In this document: positions 35,704 to 45,240 of the stretch, one piece after another | Layout of the letters: the number at the start of each line of letters is the position of its first letter | Numbering within the stretch: the first letter of the stretch is position 1 | NCBI RefSeq assembly: GCF_018141425.1 | Contig: NZ_CP058561.1 | Location: 2,046,001 to 2,110,000, forward strand | Length of the DNA: 64,000 nt | Direction: 5' to 3' | From: Vallitalea guaymasensis | Lineage (GTDB): Bacteria > Bacillota > Clostridia > Lachnospirales > Vallitaleaceae | Position numbers and translations under genes: made by a program | Notes under the pieces: model-generated | Database searches by the model: none | The model's input: the letters and a program-made list of their open reading frames with translations, nothing else | What the model was told of the DNA's origin: nothing

Positions 35704-38700
35704 TCATAATTGAGGTGTCTTTATGGTTATGTAATCACTTCTGTTTATAAGATATCCAAAACCTGGGTTGAGTGCTACACTTCTTTGCTTATAGTCCATT
35801 TGAACATCAAATATATTTTGAGAATCCATTTTACCCCCAAGAAGGATACCGTTCATTCCTTTAAATACACTGTTGTATAATGGACTTCCTATATGTGGTG
35901 ATAGTGTATCAGTATCAGCAGTAAACACAAAACATACTTCTAAGCCCATACCACTTCTTACAATATTTTCTACTAATCTTGAGGAATCGTCCGATATCAT
36001 TTCAAAGAATTCATTATAATCATCTACGAGCACTACTATTCGTTGGTATTTTTTCATGTACTCATGCTCTTTGACAACTTGTTCATCTTCTTCACGGAAC
36101 TGCTTCAGGTCTTTGAATCTTAACTTCATCTCTTCAACCAAACCACCAATAAAGCTATCAAAATCCTCAGTAGTATTGATATATCCATCAACCTGATATC
36201 TTGACGAAGCTTTTTGCAGATTCTTTCCTTTTTCAACAACAAATACTTTCCAATCCAACTTATCTACTATAGTATTCATCAATGATTTTATAAGATTAGT
36301 CTTGCCTGTCATTTCATATCCTAATATCAAATATGAACTTAGACCTGTCAAATCTACTGCTACTATTTCTGCTTCATCAGTATCATAACCTATAGGCAGC
36401 AAATTATTGTCTATAAATTCTTTTGAATCCTCGTGTTCCAAAAGATGATCTATTGTTAATTTTTCAGGAACAAATGGAATAGGTTTAGCTCTATTTCCTA
36501 TCCAACTTTCATCCATTTTCATGAACAAGTCTCTCAGCTTCTGAACTCTTTCAGCTTCATTCACAGATTTGCATGCTAATGCTGTCTGGAATTCCAGAGG
36601 AGTCTCTATTCTAAATAGTCCACGTCCTTTTACCTGCTCTGGTTCTAATCCTCCTGTTTGCCCTACTATAGAAACATAATCATATTTATCATTAAGCTGC
36701 AAGGCTACCATCAATTTTATACTTTGAGTAATTTTGAATTTTACTGAATTAGCATTACTAGCTGTAATGACCATGTAAATACCATAATTACCACCTTCAC
36801 GTGAAAACGTAGTAAGGATTCCTTCGTAATCTGAATAAAGTTCATAAAATGCTTCGTAGTTATCAAGTATTACAATCATTGCTGGAATTTTGGCGTTAGT
36901 TGCTTCCATGTATGCCTTTAATGTACCCACACCATATTCAGAGAACTTTTTCTTTCTATTATCAAGTTCTTTTTTTAGCATTTTAAAAAGTTTATCTAAT
37001 TTGTCCGATTCTTCAGAGAATATAACTCCTCCAGTATGAGGTAAATATTTATAGTAACCCATTGTTCTTCCTCCAAAATCAAGAAGATATAGATTAACTA
37101 ATTCTGGTGTATATGATGTAACAAGAGAATATATCATTGTTTGTAAAAATGTGGTCTTTCCAGTTCCTGGCGCTCCAACTAAAAGAACATGTCCCATATT
37201 TCCTATATCAAGTTTTAAAGGAAATTGGTTCTGGTTCGCTGGATCGTCAATCAAACCAATAGTTGGACATAACCAATGGTCAACTTCCTGCCAATCATCA
37301 CCATTCCATCCATTTTTTCTATCCTCTATATCTTGTATGAATACTTCTTCCTCCAATGGGTCAAGCCACAATTTTAGCGGATTGATACCTTCATCTTTAG
37401 CTAAATCGGATATATAATCTACTATTGCTGTAAGCTGAGTTGTAGAACTCTTAACAGGCTTAGGTTTACACGAAACTGTCTGGATAGCTCTACCACAACC
37501 ATCTATTAGAGAAATTTGATTATCCTCATCATTTTCTATTTTATCCGTTGGAATGTAAGAACCTCCACTCCATCCAGATTGAAGTAATTCAAAAATCTCA
37601 TTATTACCAACTTGTACATAACATCTACCAGGCTCTTTGATATTAGCTGCTTCAGGTCTTTTTAACATTTCATTACTATCAGATTTATCAAGAACCTTGA
37701 GACATATCCTGAATCTGGTATTACTCCATATCTGGTCATCAACAACACCTGATGGTTTCTGTGTAGCAAGTATTAGATGTACTCCAAGACTTCTACCTAT
37801 TCTTGCTGCACTTACTAACTCTTGCATAAATTCTGGTTGTCCAGCCTTAAGTTCAGCAAACTCGTCTGATATAATAACCAAATGTGGCAAAGGACAATCA
37901 GCTTTACCTTCTTTGTATAGCTGCTGGTATTTATCAATATGGTTAACTCCATGTTCTGCAAAAACTCTTTGTCTTCTTTTCAATTCACTCTGCAATGATA
38001 CTAGTGAACGACGGATCTGATTTCCTCCAAGGTTAGTTATAGTTCCTGTTATATGAGGTAATCCTATAAAACAGTTGGCCATTCCTCCACCTTTATAGTC
38101 GATTAGAATAAAAGCTACATCATGTGGATGATAATTTACTGCCATTGATAGTATATAGGATTGTATGAATTCACTTTTACCTGAACCTGTCATACCTGCT
38201 ATCAATCCATGAGGTCCATGATATTTTTCATGAATGTTCAATAAAAATTGTGTTCCTCCAGCTTTAATTCCTAATGGAGCTTCAAGAGTCCTATATGAAA
38301 GATTGTTTTTCCATCTGCTCTTTATTGATAGGTTTTCTATTCTTCCTATCTTGTACATTTCCAAGAAAGTAAGCATGGATGTTAATGAAGCGGAAGATGC
38401 AATCTCTTTGATTTTAATTCCTGCTAGGGCTCGTGAATATGAATCCAAATCTTTTCCTATCACTGAATCATTATTAAACTTAATTAAACCTGTCTCCGGT
38501 TTATCTCTATTATATAGACTGCTCTCTGTTTCCTCGCATTGAATAAATGCTTTACATTCTTTTGGAAGTTGATTAAGTTTATCATATATAAATATCGTTG
38601 ATACCCCAAGCTGCTTGTTAGGATTAGTTAAATACTTCATAACAAGCTCATCTTCTACTAATTCCGGATCAGCGATATATACTAGAAAATGAGGTAAATG

Positions 38701-40272
38701 CATTACCTGCTTATCATAGCCATTGTCTTTTGTTTCATCCCTATCACTTAATACCTCTTTTAGATATAAGAAAACATCTCTTACCTCATCTCTGGAGGAA
38801 GCTACAAAACGCAGAGCTTTCTCAGGTGCCCATACATGTGGCAGTTGTTTAACCCATTCCCATTTATGAGATTCTTCAGCATTATATACACATACAATCT
38901 TAACTTCATCATAACTATGTAATGCACTAATATGTACAATGGATGCCATGGCTGTATCGATAGTTGTTTTTCTATTTCCTATCATACCTAACATGTTGTT
39001 TCCCATCATGGAAAAGGCTATAGGCATACCTGAAACTCCATCAAAATTGTTACCTATATCTTTTAATTCACCCATTAGATTGTCATCTCTCATTGTAAAA
39101 CGATCTTTGGGCTTTTGAATATTTATCATTGATGGCACAGTTCCTGTCCCTAATCTAATATCCAGAAAATCTTTATTAGAAGGCATACGTTCCCATAGTC
39201 TTCTATCTCTGTTGAGAGCTCTGCTTATCAATACAGTAGGTTCTGGATATGTACCTAACAGCACTTTTTTGTTATAGGCTATTTTTTCTTCAAGCCTAGA
39301 ATACTCATTCTGCATATATTTTCTATAACGTTTGATACGTTTCTTTTCTTCTTTTCGCTTACTTTTCTTCTTATGTCTTCTTGATAGAATAGGCCATAAT
39401 ACTGCTCCAAGAAGCATGGAACCTGTCATAGCTATACCAGGTATAACCATAAAAGGATTATTCCTACTGGAATATACAGTAAACATCATACTCACCATCA
39501 TTGCCATACCCATAGTCAATGCAGGACCTATAGTTAATATAAGGGGCTGCTCTTTTTGCTCAGGTGGTGATGGAGGAGAATCAATATCCATCATGCCTTC
39601 TTCCAACTTTTTTATGATTCTTGGAGAACGCTGAAAATATAGATCTTCTTTTTTTGTTTTCTTTTTCTTTTTACCTTTAATATCTTCTCTAGGTTTTATA
39701 GGAGTATATGGTGAAAGATTACATTGTCCCAGATGTATTGAATCATTTATGGCAAGGGATTTACCTAGGTAAAACATTTTAAGCCCCATAATATGGATGA
39801 AATCTCCATAAGATAAGACTGTAGATTCAGTCATTTTACCGTTAACACATAAACATTTATTCCCTTTTGTACTAATTGTTGCTCTACCATTTTCAATACT
39901 TATTACTGCATGATTAGGCTTCATATCAAAGCCATTATAAACAATGGTATTTTTTTCAGAATTGCCTATAAGAATTTGTTTTTCGCCTTCAATACTATAT
40001 TTTTTGTATGTTAACTCAATGTTTGTTTCCCTATCAACATAGATTGTTGCCTTTTCATCTGTATCTGTAATGGAAACACTTATTTTATCCCCTACATTTA
40101 TCTGTTTTTTGGATACAGCCATATCCTCAGTAGGTGCTAAAAACCATTCTCCGTTAACTATAACAACAGGTAGTAATGAAGATAACTCAATATTACATAT
40201 GCTACTTTCATTTGAAAGTATATATTCTTTTACTGTATCGTTATAATAAACGTATAATATCATTTCTTTCAT
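35704..40272 (-). CDS. essC: EssC/YukB-type T7SS ATPase
   Basis: About 1522 residues; I start at the ATG at 40272, 13 nt after GGAGG, giving MKEMILYVYY. FHA-like beta domains occupy the first 200 residues, two membrane segments lie at about 247-290, and three FtsK/SpoIIIE ATPase domains follow. Walker A sequences are GMTGSGKSEF near 694, GAPGTGKTTF near 1034, and GYEMTGKTNL near 1320; the third is degenerate as usual. This is the motor and substrate receptor of the T7SSb machine. The usual partners EsaA, EssA and EssB are not found in the cluster. Confidence 0.95.
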   Translation of the reverse strand: MKEMILYVYYNDTVKEYILSNESSICNIELSSLLPVVIVNGEWFLAPTEDMAVSKKQINVGDKISVSITDTDEKATIYVDRETNIELTYKKYSIEGEKQILIGNSEKNTIVYNGFDMKPNHAVISIENGRATISTKGNKCLCVNGKMTESTVLSYGDFIHIMGLKMFYLGKSLAINDSIHLGQCNLSPYTPIKPREDIKGKKKKKTKKEDLYFQRSPRIIKKLEEGMMDIDSPPSPPEQKEQPLILTIGPALTMGMAMMVSMMFTVYSSRNNPFMVIPGIAMTGSMLLGAVLWPILSRRHKKKSKRKEEKKRIKRYRKYMQNEYSRLEEKIAYNKKVLLGTYPEPTVLISRALNRDRRLWERMPSNKDFLDIRLGTGTVPSMINIQKPKDRFTMRDDNLMGELKDIGNNFDGVSGMPIAFSMMGNNMLGMIGNRKTTIDTAMASIVHISALHSYDEVKIVCVYNAEESHKWEWVKQLPHVWAPEKALRFVASSRDEVRDVFLYLKEVLSDRDETKDNGYDKQVMHLPHFLVYIADPELVEDELVMKYLTNPNKQLGVSTIFIYDKLNQLPKECKAFIQCEETESSLYNRDKPETGLIKFNNDSVIGKDLDSYSRALAGIKIKEIASSASLTSMLTFLEMYKIGRIENLSIKSRWKNNLSYRTLEAPLGIKAGGTQFLLNIHEKYHGPHGLIAGMTGSGKSEFIQSYILSMAVNYHPHDVAFILIDYKGGGMANCFIGLPHITGTITNLGGNQIRRSLVSLQSELKRRQRVFAEHGVNHIDKYQQLYKEGKADCPLPHLVIISDEFAELKAGQPEFMQELVSAARIGRSLGVHLILATQKPSGVVDDQIWSNTRFRICLKVLDKSDSNEMLKRPEAANIKEPGRCYVQVGNNEIFELLQSGWSGGSYIPTDKIENDEDNQISLIDGCGRAIQTVSCKPKPVKSSTTQLTAIVDYISDLAKDEGINPLKLWLDPLEEEVFIQDIEDRKNGWNGDDWQEVDHWLCPTIGLIDDPANQNQFPLKLDIGNMGHVLLVGAPGTGKTTFLQTMIYSLVTSYTPELVNLYLLDFGGRTMGYYKYLPHTGGVIFSEESDKLDKLFKMLKKELDNRKKKFSEYGVGTLKAYMEATNAKIPAMIVILDNYEAFYELYSDYEGILTTFSREGGNYGIYMVITASNANSVKFKITQSIKLMVALQLNDKYDYVSIVGQTGGLEPEQVKGRGLFRIETPLEFQTALACKSVNEAERVQKLRDLFMKMDESWIGNRAKPIPFVPEKLTIDHLLEHEDSKEFIDNNLLPIGYDTDEAEIVAVDLTGLSSYLILGYEMTGKTNLIKSLMNTIVDKLDWKVFVVEKGKNLQKASSRYQVDGYINTTEDFDSFIGGLVEEMKLRFKDLKQFREEDEQVVKEHEYMKKYQRIVVLVDDYNEFFEMISDDSSRLVENIVRSGMGLEVCFVFTADTDTLSPHIGSPLYNSVFKGMNGILLGGKMDSQNIFDVQMDYKQRSVALNPGFGYLINRSDYITIKTPQL

Positions 40273-40558
40273 AGAAGTAATTTCGCCTCCAAAGTACAGA
40301 ATATACTCTATATATTCTTTTAATTGTGGCACAACAAAAAGAGGCTACACCTCGTTCTGTACAAATAATATAACTATCACATGTAGTTATATCAATGCTG
40401 TTGTCACTTATATTCTTATACTTTCCGTGTCACTTCTACGATTTACTTATATAATAAATTTGTGATTTTATCTCTCTTAAAATTGACTATTTTGTAATAA
40501 CAATCACTTTTTATTTCCAGTAAAAATGTCTCTAAAAATAGTGGTCATAATTATTTCT
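40273..40558. other. Intergenic region between the CpaE-like gene and essC
   Basis: 286 bp. It has a 9-bp hairpin ATATAACTA...TAGTTATAT around 40367-40391 and the short hairpin GAGG...CCTC just upstream of essC. No clear promoter was found; essC may be read from the CpaE-like gene. Confidence 0.35.
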
Positions 40559-41908
40559 CTAATGTTTTACTAATTGACTAAAAAAATTCTTGATGCCAGA
40601 AAAAATTGGGCTGGTTACTACTAAGAAACCAAAGACAACAAGAAGGATTACAATTAGCAAAATGAATATCATATATTTTAGAAATTCTTCTTTTTCTGTA
40701 GTTTTTATTTCTACTCTCTTCAGTAGAATGGGTTTATGATGAGTAATTATTTCTTTTTTTTTTAATAAAGAATCCAATAATCCTTTTTCTTGTTCTTTTA
40801 TCCTAGGAAGCACATTGCATAATATCTTTTCGTATACCTCATTAGCTGCTTCTTCATCATCAAAAGGCTGAGGATTATAAGCTGCTTGATAACAATCCAG
40901 TGGTTCCATGCTTCCTTTTACAAATTGGAACATATTATCCCCACAGAAACTGAATAAATATTTATTAGCATTTATTTTATTCTCAGTCTTAAGGAATTTA
41001 TCTAACTCATCTAACTCCCAATCTTTTACTCCACTTACAATGATTCTTTCTTGAGCTCTCTTGAACTCTGCAACATCACAAATATCATAAGGTCCCATAT
41101 CTAAAACAACATAATCATAATCCCCCAATATAAGATCTGAAACAGCAAAAGCTGGGTCATATGGGTAAAAGTCTATTCCAGCAAGAGAGAAAAGACCTTT
41201 TTTGAGTTCAACATTATCATAAGAGTTCTTTATGGATTCAAATGCATCACTCTGCTGCATCTCAACAACTGCAACTCCGTTCTTATTTCTTAAAAGAAAA
41301 TTTCCTATGGATATAGCTGTATGAGTTGTTCCTATTCTACTGATAGTACCAGCAACAGCAATTACTACGGTACCAACGATTTTATCTTTTTCAACTGTTA
41401 TTACATCGCCTGTTTTCTTTTTACCAAATCTGCCTTCACCAGTCTTAATAAATTCCTGTTCCCTTTTATTACGATTGACGGCTCCTTTATCCCATTTGAT
41501 GGCTTTAGCATAAGTTGAAGGGTTTTCATATAATTCTATTATACTTGATAAAATGTGACTATCAGCTTGATCTTCTTGCCCTATGATATCATAAATTCCC
41601 ATTGATATAAGATCATTCATAATTAGATTACCTGAAAAACTATAAGGAGCAATAATAATTATCCTTATATTCTCTTTGTTCATCTGAATCCCACGAATGA
41701 ATTGGGGTAATTTTCTTGGGTCTTCAACACAAGAGATATCCAATATCAGCATGTCCATATCTATTTTATCTATTATGGTTTTCTCTTCTAATATGTCAAT
41801 ATCTCTATCAATCTTCTTGAATACAACTTCTTTGAATAATTGCTCTACTGCCCTATCTATATCCTCCAAGTATTTGGGACTAGAAATAACTGCAACCAAA
41901 CCTATCAC
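40559..41908 (-). CDS. CpaE/MinD-like protein with C-terminal membrane anchor
   Basis: 449 residues. The first 130 look like a receiver-type domain (MLILDISCVED), then a MinD/ParA-like domain at about 170-330. Its P-loop reads AVAGTISRIGTTHTA, so the two lysines of the deviant Walker A box are absent. Residues 405-430 are a single hydrophobic segment, a tail anchor, with a short outer end. CpaE-like proteins place Tad pili or other machines at the right spot in the cell. Upstream of essC it may do so for the T7SS, or serve the Tad-like system on the opposite strand. Confidence 0.65.
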   Translation of the reverse strand: MIGLVAVISSPKYLEDIDRAVEQLFKEVVFKKIDRDIDILEEKTIIDKIDMDMLILDISCVEDPRKLPQFIRGIQMNKENIRIIIIAPYSFSGNLIMNDLISMGIYDIIGQEDQADSHILSSIIELYENPSTYAKAIKWDKGAVNRNKREQEFIKTGEGRFGKKKTGDVITVEKDKIVGTVVIAVAGTISRIGTTHTAISIGNFLLRNKNGVAVVEMQQSDAFESIKNSYDNVELKKGLFSLAGIDFYPYDPAFAVSDLILGDYDYVVLDMGPYDICDVAEFKRAQERIIVSGVKDWELDELDKFLKTENKINANKYLFSFCGDNMFQFVKGSMEPLDCYQAAYNPQPFDDEEAANEVYEKILCNVLPRIKEQEKGLLDSLLKKKEIITHHKPILLKRVEIKTTEKEEFLKYMIFILLIVILLVVFGFLVVTSPIFSGIKNFFSQLVKH

Positions 41909-42250
41909 CCCTTTCTAATAATAATATTTGACAAAGAACTTTTCTGTAATACAAAAAACTCCTAAAAATACAAATCGCATGTCTAAAATCAGAAATTTAT
42001 CTGTTATCATGCGTTTTTTCAAATTAATGAAGTCATTTTAACATATTATGGTTTTTTTGTAAACCAAATATATTATTACTACGGTAAAATAGACAATTTA
42101 TAACTCCATATAACAATTCTACTATATTCATTATATAAACAAACAATTAATAATTCAACAAAATGCGACATTTATATATACTATTAAGTATATTGAATAA
42201 TATAAATATCAATTTTCAATTAATAAAAAACAATAAAAGGAGTGTTAACC
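41909..42250. other. Divergent intergenic region between T7SS and Tad-like operons
   Basis: 342 bp, very AT-rich, no gene. It must hold divergent promoters. A 6-bp hairpin CGCATG...CATGCG with an inner pair CAGA/TCTG lies at about 41967-42016 and is followed by TTTTTT in the plus direction. I cannot fix -35/-10 boxes reliably. Confidence 0.4.
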
Positions 42251-42673
42251 ATGCTACAAAGAAAGAACATGGACAAGAATGAAGGTATTTCTAAGGAACT
42301 ATTAAACATTATCGACTTGGAGGACAAAAAAGAAATGAACCAGAAAAGAAGATATTACAGACATAATATATCTTATGAACATTTACAAGAACAACATTTT
42401 TACTATAATACAAAAACATACAAAACAAACGATGATATTATTAATTCATTATTAGATTTCTCAGAAACTATAGAAAACATTGATTTGTATAAGGCTCTAA
42501 AAAAATTAAAGTCTTGTGACATAGAAATTATCAAAATGAGATATGTGAATCAACTGAGTTTTAAAGAAATTGCAGAACAATTGAACATGAAAGAGGATAC
42601 TGTTGGAAAAAGGCACAGAAGGGCATTAGATAAGCTCAGAAAAGATATTTTTAAAACTAAAAATATAAAATAA
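42251..42673 (+). CDS. Sigma-70 region 4-like DNA-binding protein
   Basis: 140 residues; ATG after AAGGAG (the GTG at 42242 overlaps the site). The C-terminal half is a sigma region 4 helix-turn-helix: LKSCDIEIIKMRYVNQLSF then KEIAEQLNMKEDTVGKRHRRA. There is no region 2, so it is not a full sigma factor; similar stand-alone proteins act as co-sigma or transcription regulators. First gene on the plus strand, just upstream of the Tad-like cluster, and followed by a hairpin. Confidence 0.75.
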   Translation: MLQRKNMDKNEGISKELLNIIDLEDKKEMNQKRRYYRHNISYEHLQEQHFYYNTKTYKTNDDIINSLLDFSETIENIDLYKALKKLKSCDIEIIKMRYVNQLSFKEIAEQLNMKEDTVGKRHRRALDKLRKDIFKTKNIK

Positions 42674-42713
42674 TATAAATTTTTTTAAAAGTTTGTCCGA
42701 TTTTGTCTTTTTT

Positions 42714-42756
42714 CACGGCTATATTATAAGGGGGTTTTTTACCCTTTTATAAGCCA
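42714..42756 (+). terminator. Hairpin after the sigma-like gene
   Basis: GGCT-ATA-TTATAAGGG pairs with CCCTTTTATAAGCC around a loop of T. Its tail is only weakly T-rich. Confidence 0.5.
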
Positions 42757-42807
42757 TGTGCAAATTTACTGAACATTGACAATTAAATATATGTGGTATT
42801 TTTAGGT

Positions 42808-43040
42808 ACGTTACTCTTATTGGAATAGCGGTTTAAGCCATACGCCATCATTGGATTATTCCATAGCGATCAATATGTGCTTTAATGTTTCTATGGTCAA
42901 GAAATTCGCCATGACCCAAGAAGAGGTATAATGATACTTCTATCCAGTCTTAACTCATCGTAAAGAGGGTAGCCCGCTCTGCAGAGGGGGAGGTATTGAA
43001 CCTATGTTGTCTTGAAACCAAAGACAGCCTAAAAAACCAA
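42808..43040 (+). ncRNA. Possible structured RNA or leader, family not recognised
   Basis: The stretch has several stacked hairpins: GGAATA with TATTCC, GGTCA with TGACC, AGAAG with CTTCT, AGAG with CTCT (around GGTAGCCCG), AGGT with ACCT, and TGTCTT with AGACA. Base composition is less AT-rich than the surroundings and it follows a likely promoter. It does not match the T-box, c-di-GMP-I, SAM, SRP, 6S or RNase P signatures I can recall. It may be an independent RNA or a long leader controlling the HD-GYP gene. Confidence 0.35.
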
Positions 43041-43083
43041 ATTAGATAACAAATATAATATTTATACCTTTATTGAGGGGGGG

Positions 43084-43674
43084 ATAAATATAAACTATAA
43101 AAAACAGGAAATACAAAATACGATTAATCTTATTAATCAACATGGCAAAAGAGTAGGTATCTTAGCATTTAATTTATCAAAGCAACTAGAATTACCGGAT
43201 AAATACTGGTTTTTAAATTATATTGCAGGTCGATGGCATGATTTTGGTAAGCTTGCAATACCCATATATATTCTAAACAAACCTGCTAAACTAAATAGTG
43301 TAGAGTGTGAAATAATGAAAAAACATCCAATATACTCTTATGCTTTAGTTGACATGTGTGGATTTGGAATGTATACAAAAAAAGCTATATTATATCATCA
43401 CGAAGACTATTGCGGCTCAGGATATCCTTTTGGTCTATCGAAAAAAGATATACCCTTACCTTCTAGAATTCTTAGAATCTGTGACGTCTATGATGCATTA
43501 ACAGAAGATAGGGTATATCGGCCTAGATTTAGCTGTCAGAGTGCTTTATCTTTGATGGATAAAGACTGTGATAATGGTAAGCTTGATTATCATATTTATT
43601 CAGTTTTTAAATCTATGATGATATCAAAACCATTTAATACAGTCAGCCAAATATACAAAGCAGGGAGTTGGTGA
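43084..43674 (+). CDS. HD-GYP cyclic-di-GMP phosphodiesterase with no canonical start codon
   Basis: About 196 residues, HD-GYP only. GRWHDFGKLAIP is the HD motif, NKPAKLNSVECEIMKKHP fits the family helix, HHEDYCGSGYPFGL is the GYP motif, and RICDVYDALTEDRVYR follows. These enzymes hydrolyse cyclic-di-GMP. No ATG, GTG or TTG lies in frame between the stop at 43030 and the HD motif. The only strong ribosome site, GAGGGGGGG at 43075-43083, is followed by ATA codons at 43084 and 43090. The first in-frame ATG, at 43315, would lose the HD motif. I set the start at ATA 43084; see findings. Confidence 0.7.
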   Translation: MNINYKKQEIQNTINLINQHGKRVGILAFNLSKQLELPDKYWFLNYIAGRWHDFGKLAIPIYILNKPAKLNSVECEIMKKHPIYSYALVDMCGFGMYTKKAILYHHEDYCGSGYPFGLSKKDIPLPSRILRICDVYDALTEDRVYRPRFSCQSALSLMDKDCDNGKLDYHIYSVFKSMMISKPFNTVSQIYKAGSW

Positions 43675-43677
43675 TTA

Positions 43678-44208
43678 TTGAAAGCTAAGCAATTACTTAT
43701 ACTATTTTGTTCAATACTGATTTTAACCAGTTGTAAAAGCAAAGAAGTAGAAGATACCTCAACAAAGATTGTCATGAAAGAAGCAAGGACTATAGAAGAA
43801 CATTATGCCATCTATACAGATGGAAAAAATATTTATTATGAAGATGTTAAAAATAATTCAACAAAAGTATTAAGGAAATGCTTAGAAACAATAAAAGAAA
43901 TTCTCTTATTACCTGAAATTGATGAAAATACTGATTTGCCAAATCCTGAAGATTTGATTAAGCAAGATGAAGTAACGCCCTTTACTTATGAAATGTCATT
44001 GGAATCTTCCGCAAAATATATACTTGCATTACAAAAAAATGGGTGGTCAATTGTAGCTGAATACGCTAATTACCTATATAGAGATATGTATTTTAAGAAA
44101 GATGAAAGGTATATGAGAGTAATAGTTCTAGAAAATAAACTAAAAATTTTTGAAGAAATAGGAGGTGAATTGCCTAGCCCACAGTTATATATAAATGAAA
44201 ATAAGTAA
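43678..44208 (+). CDS. Lipoprotein of the Tad-like operon
   Basis: 176 residues, TTG start after GGGAG. The signal ends in the lipobox LTSC, so the mature protein is lipid-anchored. The rest is an acidic alpha/beta domain with no recognised family. It is 3 nt after the HD-GYP stop; in Tad systems lipoproteins such as TadD or RcpA partners act in assembly, but this one resembles neither. Confidence 0.65.
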   Translation: MKAKQLLILFCSILILTSCKSKEVEDTSTKIVMKEARTIEEHYAIYTDGKNIYYEDVKNNSTKVLRKCLETIKEILLLPEIDENTDLPNPEDLIKQDEVTPFTYEMSLESSAKYILALQKNGWSIVAEYANYLYRDMYFKKDERYMRVIVLENKLKIFEEIGGELPSPQLYINENK

Positions 44209-44253
44209 ACATGATAAATACCAAGAATTATGTATAAAAAGGAGAGCTTAATA

Positions 44254-45240
44254 ATGCGAAATTGGATTAAGTATCTCATAGTTACTATTATTGTAGCATT
44301 GTTAACAAATGGTGGACAGTTGTATTTTTGGAATCACTACATTGACAAAATGAAAACTGACTATGAGAGTGAAATACAAATTCTATCCTCTACCCTAGAA
44401 GACATAGGTAAACTTAAATATGTATACTCTGTTAGAACAGAGACGAAACCAGGGAAAGAAATCAACCTGGAGGATCTAGTAAAAGTTAAAGTACCAGAAT
44501 CAATTATTAATGGCTCTTATGCCCAGGAACCAGAAGATTTATTAGGTAAATACTATAAGGTTAGTATATCACCTGGTACATTAATAACCGATGATTTATT
44601 AATGAAAGAAGAAATGGATGATACTATTAGAGAAACAGACCTTATAGCTGATACATGGTCAGTAGGCTTAGAAATAGGCGATTACATTGATTATGAAATC
44701 ACTTATCCATATGGTGAAAAATATATAGTTCTATCTCATATTCGTGTAGAAGCCATTAACGAAAAAACAATTAAAACTTATTTGACTAGTGTCCAACGTC
44801 ATATATATAATGGTGCATTAGTTGATTACTTCCTGCAAAAAGAGAATGGAGCTACGGTCAATCTAGTAAAATACGTAGAACCAGGAGTACAAAAGCCTTC
44901 TGAAGTATCATATTCAGTACCTGATAATATCCTTTCAGTAATAACTGAAGATCCTAACGTAATTGAGAAAATCAACACTAATCTTAATACCCAAAAACGT
45001 GATATCATCGAAAAAGGAATAAATCTAGTATCAGAATTTGATTCTTCAAATCTATCTAGTGGAAGAAGTAAAATTGTAAATGATATCAACGGAGCTGGAA
45101 AAGAATATGAAACAATTCTAGAAAAGCGACTAGAAGAAGAAAAAAAAGAAGCTGAAAGAGCTGCCTATGAACAGAAAAAAAATGAAGAGCAACAAAATAC
45201 ACAAGATGGACAAAACTCGGAGAAGGGGATGATGAAATAG
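44254..45240 (+). CDS. CpaB-like pilus assembly protein (SAF domain)
   Basis: About 328 residues from the ATG at 44254 after GGAG. One N-terminal membrane segment (IKYLIVTIIVALLTNGGQL) is followed by an SAF-like region with KPGKEINLEDLVKVKVP and SPGTLITDDLLM, the CpaB/RcpC pattern. The C-terminal 40 residues are a charged coiled coil (KEAERAAYEQKKN). CpaB proteins occupy the cell wall side of Tad pili. The stop overlaps the next start by 1 nt. Confidence 0.7.
   Translation: MRNWIKYLIVTIIVALLTNGGQLYFWNHYIDKMKTDYESEIQILSSTLEDIGKLKYVYSVRTETKPGKEINLEDLVKVKVPESIINGSYAQEPEDLLGKYYKVSISPGTLITDDLLMKEEMDDTIRETDLIADTWSVGLEIGDYIDYEITYPYGEKYIVLSHIRVEAINEKTIKTYLTSVQRHIYNGALVDYFLQKENGATVNLVKYVEPGVQKPSEVSYSVPDNILSVITEDPNVIEKINTNLNTQKRDIIEKGINLVSEFDSSNLSSGRSKIVNDINGAGKEYETILEKRLEEEKKEAERAAYEQKKNEEQQNTQDGQNSEKGMMK

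Larger units (their letters stand above)
42674..43083 (+). other. 400-bp gap with promoter, possible RNA gene and leader of the HD-GYP gene
   Basis: No protein frame is present apart from the upstream extension of the HD-GYP frame (from 43033). The gap holds the hairpin at 42714-42756, a TTGACA box at 42776 with TATTTT 15 bp later, and the structured region described in the next entry. Confidence 0.5.

Noticed and set aside
42808-43040. Known riboswitch or 6S, SRP or RNase P RNA
   Set aside because: None of the conserved motifs of these classes could be found by eye.
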